Source: Glo-17 sp964549735 (lineage in GTDB: Bacteria; Krumholzibacteriota; Krumholzibacteriia; LZORAL124-64-63). From it: a stretch of 44,447 bases of DNA. The translations under genes and the position numbers were made by a program. The DNA is taken from assembly GCA_964549735.1 (NCBI GenBank), contig CAZJWO010000013.1:1-44447 (forward strand), written 5' to 3'. This document shows, piece after piece, positions 16,556-24,658 of the stretch (within the stretch, counting starts at the first letter, position 1; each line of letters starts with the position of its first letter). The notes under the pieces were generated by a model. The model was not told the origin of the DNA and did no database searches. It saw nothing but the letters and a program-made list of their open reading frames with translations.

Positions 16556-18319
16556 ATGGCTTGCCGAAACGCCACGCGCGCGTGCTTCGCCGCGCTGTTC
16601 ATCGTCGTGCTGGTCATCTCGCCTGCCCGCGCGACTGGTGATTGGCAGGCGAAGGTCGATGAGCGCGTGCTCGCCGCGGCACGGCACGGCGCGGTCGACG
16701 TGATCGTGCTTCTGGATCAACAGGCCGACCTCAGCCCTGCGGAGGCGCTCGCCGAGCGGCGCGCGCGCGCGCGATTCGTCCACGACGCGCTGCGCGAGGT
16801 CGCCGGGCGCACGCAACGCGAGGTGTGCGCCCTGCTCGCCGCCGCCGGCTTCAGCTACCAGGGATTCTGGGTCGTCAACGCGATCGCCGTCGCGGATCTC
16901 GACACCAGGACGCTGGCCGCGGTCGCTGCGCGGATGGACGTCGCGCGCGTCGTTCTCGACGACCGGGTCTGGACGCTGCCACCGGCGTCGCGACCGTTCG
17001 CTGACGACGCTCCGTCGCTGCGCACGGTTCCCTGGCACGTCGCCCAGGTCGGGGCGCCCGCGGTCTGGGCGGCGGGCAACACCGGCCAGGACGGCGTGAT
17101 CGGCATCCTCGATACGGGCTGCGAGTGGACGCATCCCGCGGTCCGCGACCAGTATCGCGGCTGGAACGGAGTGGACGCCGAGCACGATTACAACTGGTTC
17201 GATGCCACCAGTCAGGGCGGCGCCGGCTGCGGGCCCGCGTCGTCCGGACCCTGCGACGACCACGGCCACGGCACCCATGTCCTCGGCGCCGCCGTCGGCG
17301 ACGGCGGTCCGGGCCTGCAGATCGGCGTCGCGCCGGGCGCGCGCTGGATCGCCTGCCGCGCCTTCGCCGGCGGCGTGAGTTCGCCGTCGCTCCTGCTGGC
17401 GGGGTTCGAATGGATGCTGGCGCCGCGGCCGATCGGCGGCGGCGAGGGAGATCCCGACCGCGGGCCCGATGTGATCACGGCGGCCTGGTACTGCACTCCC
17501 GCGCAGGGCTGCGCCTGGAGCACCCTGCTGCCGGCGGTCGCGGCCGCGCGGGCGGCCGGCATCGTCGTCGTCGCCGCGGCGGGCGTCACGGGGCCGGACT
17601 GCGGGACCATCGTCGCGACGCCGGCGATCTACGCGGAAGCCTACACGGTCGGCGCCACCGGGCCCGACGACGGCATCGCCTGGTTCTCGAGTCGCGGCCC
17701 GGCCACGACGCCGCAAGGGACGTTGACCAAGCCGGATCTGACGGCGCCGGGCGTCAACGTGTTGTCGAGCTTGCCGGGCGGCGGCTACGCGTCCTGGAGC
17801 GGCACCGCGACGGCCGCGGCCCAGGTCGCCGGGGTCGTCGCGCTGGTGTTGACGGCGGCGCCCGAGCTATCCGGCGATCCTGGTGCGATCGCAGCGCGGC
17901 TCAACGCGACCGCCGTCGCGCGGACCAGCGACCAGTGCGGCGATGGCGACCTGGTGCCCAACAACGTCTACGGGCACGGCCGCGTCGACGCGGCCATGGC
18001 CTGCGATTCCTTCGGATCGGCGGGCGCGTCCGTCGCGCCGGCGGTGCGCCTGCTGCCGAACGCACCCAACCCGTTCAACCCACGGACGGTGCTCGTGTAT
18101 GAGCTGGCCCGGCCCGGCGTTGCGGATCTGCGCCTCTTCGACGCCAGCGGCCGCTTGGTGCGGGTGCTGGGGCACGGAGAGTTGCGGGCGGCAGGCCGGC
18201 ACGAGGTCGTCTGGGACGGGCGCGACGCGCGGGGCCGCGAGGTGGCCGCGGGCGTGTACTTCAGCCTGCTGCGCTGCGAGCGGGCCAGCGCGGTCGGCCG
18301 CCTCGTGCTGCTGCGCTGA
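16556..18319 (+). CDS. Secreted subtilase-fold (S8) protein lacking catalytic Ser, predicted pseudoprotease, with FlgD-Ig/T9SS-like C-terminal domain
   Basis: 587 residues. A Sec signal (ACFAALFIVVLVISPARA) is followed by an inhibitor-I9-like propeptide region and a bacillopeptidase F-like S8 domain. The Asp motif GILDTGCEW (D186) and His motif HGHGTHVLGA (H238) are intact. The nucleophile motif, normally SGTSMA, reads SGTATAAAQVAG, with Ala418 in place of Ser. The oxyanion-hole Asn, normally in AAGN, is Val344 in VVAAAGVTGPDC. Both losses are seen directly in the codons (GCG and GTC), so peptide hydrolysis is unlikely. The C-terminus (about 500-587) carries NAPNPFNPRTVLVYEL and VAAGVYFSLLR, a FlgD-Ig/T9SS type A-like domain that could direct secretion or surface attachment. 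It may act as a binding or decoy protein. Confidence 0.9.
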   Translation: MACRNATRACFAALFIVVLVISPARATGDWQAKVDERVLAAARHGAVDVIVLLDQQADLSPAEALAERRARARFVHDALREVAGRTQREVCALLAAAGFSYQGFWVVNAIAVADLDTRTLAAVAARMDVARVVLDDRVWTLPPASRPFADDAPSLRTVPWHVAQVGAPAVWAAGNTGQDGVIGILDTGCEWTHPAVRDQYRGWNGVDAEHDYNWFDATSQGGAGCGPASSGPCDDHGHGTHVLGAAVGDGGPGLQIGVAPGARWIACRAFAGGVSSPSLLLAGFEWMLAPRPIGGGEGDPDRGPDVITAAWYCTPAQGCAWSTLLPAVAAARAAGIVVVAAAGVTGPDCGTIVATPAIYAEAYTVGATGPDDGIAWFSSRGPATTPQGTLTKPDLTAPGVNVLSSLPGGGYASWSGTATAAAQVAGVVALVLTAAPELSGDPGAIAARLNATAVARTSDQCGDGDLVPNNVYGHGRVDAAMACDSFGSAGASVAPAVRLLPNAPNPFNPRTVLVYELARPGVADLRLFDASGRLVRVLGHGELRAAGRHEVVWDGRDARGREVAAGVYFSLLRCERASAVGRLVLLR

Positions 18320-18348
18320 ACATCGGCGGACCGGACCCAGGGGTCGCG

Positions 18349-20205
18349 CTAGGGTAAGATCCGCGCCGGCGCCGCGACCTCCATCTCCAGCAGCGCCTGC
18401 GACAGCGTCTTGCCCTGCGGGTCGAGCATCAAGGAGACCGTGCCGCCGCCGCCGAGCGCTTCCTCGAGCAGGAAGTTCAGCGCCTGCAGATTGTGCAACT
18501 CGTGGCGCACGACCTTGCCCTTGACGATCCCCCGGAAGAATCGCCGCACGACGGCGGCGGTCAGCGTCTCGCGCAGCCAGTCGTAGATCTCCGGCGAGCG
18601 CGCGATCACGCCGATGTTGCACGTGTCGCCCTTGTCGCCGGAGCGGGCGTGGGCCAGTTCACGCAATCTGACGCGCCTGCTGCGGCCCGGCCAGGCGCGC
18701 ACGCGCGCCCGCCGCTCGACCGGCGCCGGCGCCCAGACGCTCGCGGCGACCGGCGTATCCGGCGCGCGGTCGGCGAAGGAGATGGTCGTGGCGGACTCGC
18801 CGCCGTCGGGGTCCAGTACCGTGACCCGCGCCTGCACGCTGCTGCGCCGGATCAACGCCGGCCAGTAGGCGACGACGGGCGAAGGTTTGGGCCGGCCGCC
18901 GGTGACCGCCATGCCGCTCGGGCCCGAAAGGATCAGCGTGGGCAGCAGCACGCCGAAATCCTCGACCTTGCCGCGGTCGCGGTCCCGCACGGCGAGACGC
19001 AGCAGCACCTCGTTGGTCTCCGTGCGGCCGAGGCTCGCGGGCCAGATCGAGCCCGTGCCGACGAACGAGGTATGGGTGGCCTCGTAGCGGTGTCCGAGGC
19101 GGCGCCAGAAGACGCGGGCGGCGGCCTCGGCCTTGGCCGTGGCCTCGGGCCCGCTGATCAGCACGGTGCCGGCCGCTTTCCAGCCGTCGTCGTAGGCCAT
19201 CGAGACCTTGAACATCTCGGGCCGCGGCGCCCCGCGCACGCCGCTGACGCGCACCCGGTCGCGCCCGGCCGGCGCCAGCTGGATCGTGTCGAAGCGCGCG
19301 ACGCCGTCGGGCGAGATATACGCGCGCGGGTCGCCCATCTCGTAGACGAGCTGCTCCTTGACCGTGGCGACGGAGACCAGTCCGCCGGTGCCGCGGTGCT
19401 TGGTGACCACGAACGACCCGTCTTCGCTCATCTCGATGATCGGGTAGCCGACCTGCGCGAGCCGCGGCACGGCGCGCCAGTCCGTGAAGTTGCCGCCGCT
19501 CGCCTGCGCGCCGCATTCGATGACGTGACCGGCCACGATCCCCGCCGCGAGGCGGTCCCAGTCGTGCGCGGCCCAGCCGAAGGCGTGGATCATCGGCGCG
19601 AGCGTGATGCCGGTGTCGGTCACGCGTCCGGTGACGATCACCTGGCAGCCGGCCTGCAGCGCGCGCACGACCGGTTCGGCGCCGAGGTAGACGTTGGCCG
19701 CGTTCACGCGCGCGCGCACCGGCGCGAGAGGCGCGCCGGTCTCCATGTTCGCGAGCGCATCGCCGCCGGCAGCGATCGCGTCCAGGCGCGGCAGGATGTC
19801 GTCGCCGTCGACCACGCCGATCGTGACCGCCAGGCCCAGCTCGCGCGCCAGCTCGCCGATCTTGCGTCCCAGGCCCAGCGGGTTGATGCCGCCGGCGTTC
19901 GTGATGACGGTCGTGCCGCGCTCGACGAGCAGCGGCAGGCAGTCGCGCATCTGCGCCAGGAAGTCGCCCGCGTAGCCCAGCTCCCGGTTGCGGGCGCGCT
20001 GCGCCTGCAGGATCGACATCGTGACCTCGGCCAGGTAATCGAGGGTCACGTAATCCAGCGGGCCGCCCGCGAGCTGGCGGCGCAAGACGCCGGGGTCGTC
20101 GCCCCAGTAGCCGCCGGCATTGCCGATGCGGATCGTGCGGCGGGCGGGCGCGGCGGCGGCCGCGCCGATCGGCGAGGTCGGTTTCCCGGTGCTCCTGGCG
20201 CTCAT
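18349..20205 (-). CDS. AtuA-family protein (DUF1446) with C-terminal AtuA-like ferredoxin-fold domain
   Basis: 618 residues. The N-terminal two-thirds is the AtuA/DUF1446 domain (RIGNAGGYWGDDPGVLRRQL, TVITNAGGINPLG, VIVTGRVTDTGI, CGAQASGGNFTDW). The last about 110 residues (LRELAHARSGDKGDTCNIGV onward) are the small AtuA-like domain often fused or encoded next to it. AtuA is needed for acyclic terpene (citronellol/geraniol) catabolism in Pseudomonas; its exact reaction is not settled. Here it is the last gene of a leucine-degradation-type operon and its ATG overlaps the upstream stop by one base (TGATG). This suggests a role in branched acyl-CoA processing. No HMG-CoA lyase gene is in the window. 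Confidence 0.88.
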   Translation of the reverse strand: MSARSTGKPTSPIGAAAAAPARRTIRIGNAGGYWGDDPGVLRRQLAGGPLDYVTLDYLAEVTMSILQAQRARNRELGYAGDFLAQMRDCLPLLVERGTTVITNAGGINPLGLGRKIGELARELGLAVTIGVVDGDDILPRLDAIAAGGDALANMETGAPLAPVRARVNAANVYLGAEPVVRALQAGCQVIVTGRVTDTGITLAPMIHAFGWAAHDWDRLAAGIVAGHVIECGAQASGGNFTDWRAVPRLAQVGYPIIEMSEDGSFVVTKHRGTGGLVSVATVKEQLVYEMGDPRAYISPDGVARFDTIQLAPAGRDRVRVSGVRGAPRPEMFKVSMAYDDGWKAAGTVLISGPEATAKAEAAARVFWRRLGHRYEATHTSFVGTGSIWPASLGRTETNEVLLRLAVRDRDRGKVEDFGVLLPTLILSGPSGMAVTGGRPKPSPVVAYWPALIRRSSVQARVTVLDPDGGESATTISFADRAPDTPVAASVWAPAPVERRARVRAWPGRSRRVRLRELAHARSGDKGDTCNIGVIARSPEIYDWLRETLTAAVVRRFFRGIVKGKVVRHELHNLQALNFLLEEALGGGGTVSLMLDPQGKTLSQALLEMEVAAPARILP

Positions 20206-22205
20206 CAAGCCTTCCCTTCCAGGACCAGCAGCGGCTGTCCTTCGAGCACCTGGTCGCCGACGGCGTAGAGCAGCTCCTTGACCGTGCCGCCGTCGGGTGC
20301 GCAGATGCTGTACTGCATCTTCATGGCCTCGATGACCATGAGCGTCGCGCCGCGCTGCACCTCGTCGCCTTCGCGGCAGTGGACGCCGACCACGATCCCG
20401 TTGATCGGCGCCGTCAGCCGGCCGCCGCCGCGCTCCTCTTCGGCCGCGTGGGCCGGCACGGGCAGGGCGAACGTGTGCACGTGCTGGCGGAAGTGCACGG
20501 TGACCGCGTTCTCCGATGCGGTGACCGTCGACTTGAGCGAATGCCCGTCCAGCTCGGCGAAGAGCCGCCGGCCCTGCAGATGCGCCGTGGCCTGGATCTC
20601 CCGCTCGGCCACGTCGAGGCGGTAGCGGCCCGCGCCTTCGCAGACCGCGCCGATGAGGATCTCGTGGCCTTCGTGGTCGAGCAGGCGGACCGTGCTGCGC
20701 GCGGGGCCGTTGAGCCGCCACGACGGCAGCGCCGACCACGGCGAGTGCGGATCGCTGGTCGCGCTGTCGCGCTGGCGCGCGCGCCGCTGCTGGCATTCCA
20801 GCAGGAAGAGCGCGGCGAGGGCTTGGAAGCGCACGGGCGACAGCCCGTTCGTGCCGACGAGCAGGGCGGCGTGCTCGGTCAGGAAGCGCGTCGAAAGATC
20901 GCCGGCGATGAACGGCCGCGAATCGAGCACGTTGGCCAGGAAGTTCAGATTGTGCGTCACGCCGACGATACGGTAGTCCTCGAGCGCGCGGTTGATGCGG
21001 CGGATCGCCAGCGGCCGTTGCTCGTCCCAGCAGATGAGCTTGCTGATCATCGGATCGTAATGGCTGGAGATCGTGTCGTTCTCGCGCACGCCGCTGTCGA
21101 TGCGCACGAAACGCGACGCTTCGGGTTCGGCCATGAAGGAGATGCGGCCCGGCGACGGTTTGAAATCGTCGTCGGGGTCTTCGGCGTAGATGCGGGCCTC
21201 GATCGCGTGGCCATGCAGTCGCACCTCGTCCTGGGAGAGCGGCAGCGGTTCGCCGGCGGCGACCATCAACTGCCATTTCACCAGGTCCTGGCCGGTGATC
21301 AGCTCGGTGACGGGGTGCTCGACCTGCAGGCGGGTGTTCATCTCCATGAAGTAGAACCCGCCGTCTTCGCCGAGCAGGTACTCCATGGTGCCCGCGCCGA
21401 CATAGCCGATGGCCTGCGCCGCGCGCACCGAGGCCTCGCCCATCTCGCGCCGCAGCGCTTCGGACAGGCCCGGCGCGGGCGCTTCCTCGATGATCTTCTG
21501 GTGCCGGCGCTGGATCGAACAATCGCGATCGCCGAGGTAGACGCAGTTGCCGTGCGTGTCGGCGAAGACCTGCACCTCGACGTGCCGCGGCCGTGCCAGG
21601 TAGCGCTCCAGCAGCACGCGCTCGTCGCCGAACGCGCTGCGCGCCTCGCCGCGGGCGAGCTGCAGGGCGGCGGCGAAATCCTCCCGCCGCTCGACCACGC
21701 GCATGCCCTTGCCGCCGCCGCCTAGCGCGGCCTTGATCAGCAGCGGAAAGCCGATCTCGACCGCGGCGTCCGCGAGCACCTGGTCGTCCTGGTCTTCGCC
21801 GTGGTAGCCGGGCAGCATCGGCACGGCGGCGGCGGCGGTGATCTCCTTGGCGCGGCTCTTGTTGCCCATGGCGTCGATGGCGTCGGCGGGCGGCCCCACG
21901 AAGACGAGCCCGGCTTCGGCGCAGCGGCGGGCGAACGACGCGTTCTCGGAGAGGAACCCGTAACCGGGGTGCACGGCGTCGGCGTTCGTCTGGCGCGCCG
22001 CGGCGAGGAGGCGCTCCTGGTTCAGGTAGCTCTCCTGGCTGGGCGCCGGCCCCAGGCGCACCGCTTCGTCTGCCAGGACCACGTGCCAGGCGTCGGCGTC
22101 GGCGTCCGAATACACCGCCACGGTGCGGATGCCGAGCTGGCGGGCGGTCCGGATGATCCGGCAGGCGATCTCGCCGCGGTTGGCGATCAAGAGCTTGCGC
22201 AGCAC
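20205..22205 (-). CDS. liuD: Methylcrotonyl-CoA carboxylase biotin carboxylase/carrier subunit (acyl-CoA carboxylase alpha)
   Basis: 666 residues. ATP-dependent carboxylation of biotin, then presentation to the carboxyltransferase subunit. Domains in order: biotin carboxylase N-domain (LLIANRGEIACRIIRTAR), ATP-grasp (AALGGGGKGMRV; EMNTRLQVEHPVTE), biotin carboxylase C-domain, a linker, and a biotinyl domain with the carrier Lys in EAMKMQY. The start is the GTG at 22205 with GAGGAG 6 nt upstream. The order of the operon, with an isovaleryl-CoA dehydrogenase and a LiuC-type hydratase, points to methylcrotonyl-CoA as substrate in leucine breakdown. A geranyl-CoA carboxylase role is possible given the AtuA neighbour. 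Confidence 0.9.
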   Translation of the reverse strand: MLRKLLIANRGEIACRIIRTARQLGIRTVAVYSDADADAWHVVLADEAVRLGPAPSQESYLNQERLLAAARQTNADAVHPGYGFLSENASFARRCAEAGLVFVGPPADAIDAMGNKSRAKEITAAAAVPMLPGYHGEDQDDQVLADAAVEIGFPLLIKAALGGGGKGMRVVERREDFAAALQLARGEARSAFGDERVLLERYLARPRHVEVQVFADTHGNCVYLGDRDCSIQRRHQKIIEEAPAPGLSEALRREMGEASVRAAQAIGYVGAGTMEYLLGEDGGFYFMEMNTRLQVEHPVTELITGQDLVKWQLMVAAGEPLPLSQDEVRLHGHAIEARIYAEDPDDDFKPSPGRISFMAEPEASRFVRIDSGVRENDTISSHYDPMISKLICWDEQRPLAIRRINRALEDYRIVGVTHNLNFLANVLDSRPFIAGDLSTRFLTEHAALLVGTNGLSPVRFQALAALFLLECQQRRARQRDSATSDPHSPWSALPSWRLNGPARSTVRLLDHEGHEILIGAVCEGAGRYRLDVAEREIQATAHLQGRRLFAELDGHSLKSTVTASENAVTVHFRQHVHTFALPVPAHAAEEERGGGRLTAPINGIVVGVHCREGDEVQRGATLMVIEAMKMQYSICAPDGGTVKELLYAVGDQVLEGQPLLVLEGKA

Positions 22206-22238
22206 GACGGGCTCCTCGCTTGGATGTTCAGCCGCGGG

Positions 22239-23036
22239 TCATTCTTTGGGCGGCGCCCAGACCGGCGGTCTCTTCTCGAAGAAGGCGGACAGCCCCTCGC
22301 GTCCCTCCGGCCGGCCGCGCAGATCGGCGATCAGCAGCGCGGTCTCGCGGATCAGGCTGTCGTCGAGCGGGTGGCCGTAGACCCGCTGCAGCAACTCCTT
22401 GGCCGCCGCCTGCGCCCCCGGCGCGCCGGCCAGGATGGCCCGCCGCCAGGCGGCGATCGCCGGCTCGAGATCCGCGTGCAGCTCGTGGACGATTCCGCAG
22501 CGCAGCGCCATCTCGGCGTCGATCAGCTCGGCCGTCAGCGCGCTGTGCCGGGCCCGCCGTGGTCCGAGCGCACGCACCACGTACGGCGCGATGACGGAGG
22601 CCGCCAGCCCGAGGCGCGCTTCGCTCAGGCAGAACGTGGCCCGCGGTCCGGCGATGACCGTATCGCAGCAGCAGCAGAGGCCGACCGCGCCGCCATAGGC
22701 CGCGCCCTGGACCACGGCCAGGGTCGGCCGCGGGAAGGTGTCGAGCCGGCGCAGGAGCTTGGCGAGGCGCGTCGCGTCGTTGAGGTTCTCCTGGCGGTCG
22801 GCCGCCGCCATGGCCTGCATGTCGACCAGGTCGGCGCCGGCGGAGAAATGCTTGCCCTCGGCGCGCAGGATCAGCGCGCGCACGGGAGTCTCGGCGCTCG
22901 CCCACTTCAAGAGCTCGTCCAGTTCGCGCACCATGACGCTCGAGAACGCGTTGTGCTTCTCGGGTCGGGCCAGCGTCAAGACGATGATGCCATGTTCGTC
23001 GCAGGTGGCATGGCAGGTCGAACGTTTCAGGTCCAT
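22239..23036 (-). CDS. liuC: Enoyl-CoA hydratase/isomerase family, probable methylglutaconyl-CoA hydratase
   Basis: 265 residues, crotonase fold. It would hydrate 3-methylglutaconyl-CoA to HMG-CoA in leucine degradation. Landmarks: the oxyanion-hole segment GKHFSAGADL (about 62-71), then GAAYGGAVGLCCCCD, then FCLSEARLGL with a conserved catalytic Glu, and IAPYVVRALG. The position of the first Glu in rat crotonase is Gly here (GGAVGL). The GGAxGL...CD...LSEaRLGL pattern is, to my recollection, usual in LiuC-type hydratases and so not in itself a sign of inactivity. GGAGG lies 6 nt before the ATG; 14 bp separate it from the carboxyltransferase gene. The specific substrate rests on operon context. 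Confidence 0.85.
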   Translation of the reverse strand: MDLKRSTCHATCDEHGIIVLTLARPEKHNAFSSVMVRELDELLKWASAETPVRALILRAEGKHFSAGADLVDMQAMAAADRQENLNDATRLAKLLRRLDTFPRPTLAVVQGAAYGGAVGLCCCCDTVIAGPRATFCLSEARLGLAASVIAPYVVRALGPRRARHSALTAELIDAEMALRCGIVHELHADLEPAIAAWRRAILAGAPGAQAAAKELLQRVYGHPLDDSLIRETALLIADLRGRPEGREGLSAFFEKRPPVWAPPKE

Positions 23037-23050
23037 GGCGCCTCCGGCGG

Positions 23051-24658
23051 TCACATCCGGAAAACTCCGAAGGTGGTCGCGGCGATCGGTGCGTTCAGGG
23101 CCGCCGAAAGACCCAGACCCAGGACGTCGCGCGTCTGGGCCGGGTCGATGACGCCATCGTCCCACAAGCGGGCGCTGGCATAGTAGGGATGTCCCTGCTG
23201 CTCGTAGCGGGCGCGGATGGGCGCTTTGAATGCCTCGGCTTCCTCCGCGGTCCAGCTTTGATGGTCGCGCGCCAGGCCCTCGGCCTTGACCATCGCGAGC
23301 ACGTCGGCCGCCTGATCGCCGCCCATGACCGAGATGCGGGCGTTGGGCCACATCCACAGGAGCGTGGGGTCGTAGGCGCGGCCGCACATGCCGTAGTTGC
23401 CGGCGCCATAACTGCCGCCGATCAGGACTGTGAACTTGGGCACCTGGGCGCACGCCACGGCCGTCACGAGCTTGGCGCCGTGCTTGGCGATGCCCTCGGC
23501 CTCGGCCTTGCGGCCGACCATGAAGCCGGTGATGTTCTGCAGGAAGACGAGCGGAATGCCGCGCTGGCAGCAGAGCTGGATGAAGTGCGTCCCCTTGAGC
23601 GCCGAATCGCTGTGCAGGATGCCGTTGTTGCCGAGCACGCCGACGGGGTAGCCGTGCAGGCGGGCGAATCCGCAGACGAGCGTCTCGCCGAAACGGGCCT
23701 TGAATTCGTCGAATTCGGACCCGTCGACCAGACGGGCGATGACCTCGCGCACCTCGAAGGGCCGCTTCAGATCGCAGCCCACCAGCCCGTAGAGCTCCTG
23801 CGGGTCGTAGAGCGGCGGCGTCGGCTCCTGCAGATCCAGCTGCGCCGGCTTGCGCCGGTTCAGGTTGGCCACGGCGCGGCGAGCCAGGGCCAGGGCGTGC
23901 CGGTCGTCGAGGGCGAAGTGGTCGGCCACGCCGGAGGCGCGCGTGTGCAGGTCGGCGCCGCCCAATTCCTCGGCGGACACCTCCTCGCCGGTGGCCGCCT
24001 TGACGAGCGGCGGACCGGCCAGGTAGATCGTGCCCTGCTCCTTGACGATGATCGCCTCGTCGGCCATCGCCGGCACGTACGCGCCGCCCGCGGTGCACAT
24101 GCCCAGGACGACCGCGATCTGCGCAATGCCGGCCGCAGACATGACGGCCTGATTGTAGAAGATGCGCCCGAAATGATCGCGATCCGGGAACACCTCGTCC
24201 TGATACGGCAGGTTGGCGCCGCCGGAGTCGACGAGGTAGACGCACGGCAGGTGGCAGCGCGCGGCGATCTCCTGCGCGCGCAGATGCTTCTTGACGGTCA
24301 GCGGGTAGTACGTGCCGCCCTTGACCGTGGCGTCGTTGACCACGACCATGCACTCGCGGCCCTCGATGCGGCCGATGCCCGTGATCAGTCCCGCCGCCGG
24401 CACGCTCTCGCGGTAGACCTTGTAGGCGGCGAGCTGGCTCAGCTCGAGGAAAGGCGAGCCGGGGTCGAGCAGCGCCTGGACGCGGTCGCGCGGCAGCAGC
24501 TTGCCGCGGGCCAGGTGCCGCGCCTGCGCCTTCTGGCCGCCGCCGCGCTCGATCTCCTCGCGCAGCCGGCGCAGATCGGCCAGCAGGTCGCGCATGAGGA
24601 GGTCGTTCTCCCGAAAGCGGTCGCTGCGGGTCAGCAGACGGCTCTGGATCGCGCTCAC
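23051..24658 (-). CDS. liuB: Methylcrotonyl-CoA carboxylase carboxyltransferase (beta) subunit
   Basis: 535 residues, matching the family length. It transfers CO2 from carboxybiotin to 3-methylcrotonyl-CoA. The two crotonase-like halves are visible: N-terminal (MVVVNDATVKGGTYYPLTVKKHLRAQEIA, landmark at about 104-132; VDSGGANLPYQDEVFPDRDHF) and C-terminal (GILHSDSALKGTHFIQLC, NITGFMVGRKAEAEGIAKHG, GGSYGAGNYGMCGRAYDP). The GGANLPYQDEVFPDR segment is typical of MCC rather than propionyl-CoA carboxylase. Translation begins with a GTG at 24658 that overlaps the dehydrogenase stop by 4 nt (GTGA). Confidence 0.93.
   Translation of the reverse strand: MSAIQSRLLTRSDRFRENDLLMRDLLADLRRLREEIERGGGQKAQARHLARGKLLPRDRVQALLDPGSPFLELSQLAAYKVYRESVPAAGLITGIGRIEGRECMVVVNDATVKGGTYYPLTVKKHLRAQEIAARCHLPCVYLVDSGGANLPYQDEVFPDRDHFGRIFYNQAVMSAAGIAQIAVVLGMCTAGGAYVPAMADEAIIVKEQGTIYLAGPPLVKAATGEEVSAEELGGADLHTRASGVADHFALDDRHALALARRAVANLNRRKPAQLDLQEPTPPLYDPQELYGLVGCDLKRPFEVREVIARLVDGSEFDEFKARFGETLVCGFARLHGYPVGVLGNNGILHSDSALKGTHFIQLCCQRGIPLVFLQNITGFMVGRKAEAEGIAKHGAKLVTAVACAQVPKFTVLIGGSYGAGNYGMCGRAYDPTLLWMWPNARISVMGGDQAADVLAMVKAEGLARDHQSWTAEEAEAFKAPIRARYEQQGHPYYASARLWDDGVIDPAQTRDVLGLGLSAALNAPIAATTFGVFRM

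Noticed and set aside
17400..17412. GGGTTCGAATGG as a tRNA T-arm
   Set aside because: It lies in the coding frame of the subtilase-like gene and no acceptor or anticodon stem can be formed around it.
22239..23036. Inactivated enoyl-CoA hydratase because one crotonase Glu is Gly
   Set aside because: The GGAxGL...LSEaRLGL pattern is, as I recall, usual for LiuC-type hydratases and the second Glu is present; the operon context also argues for function.
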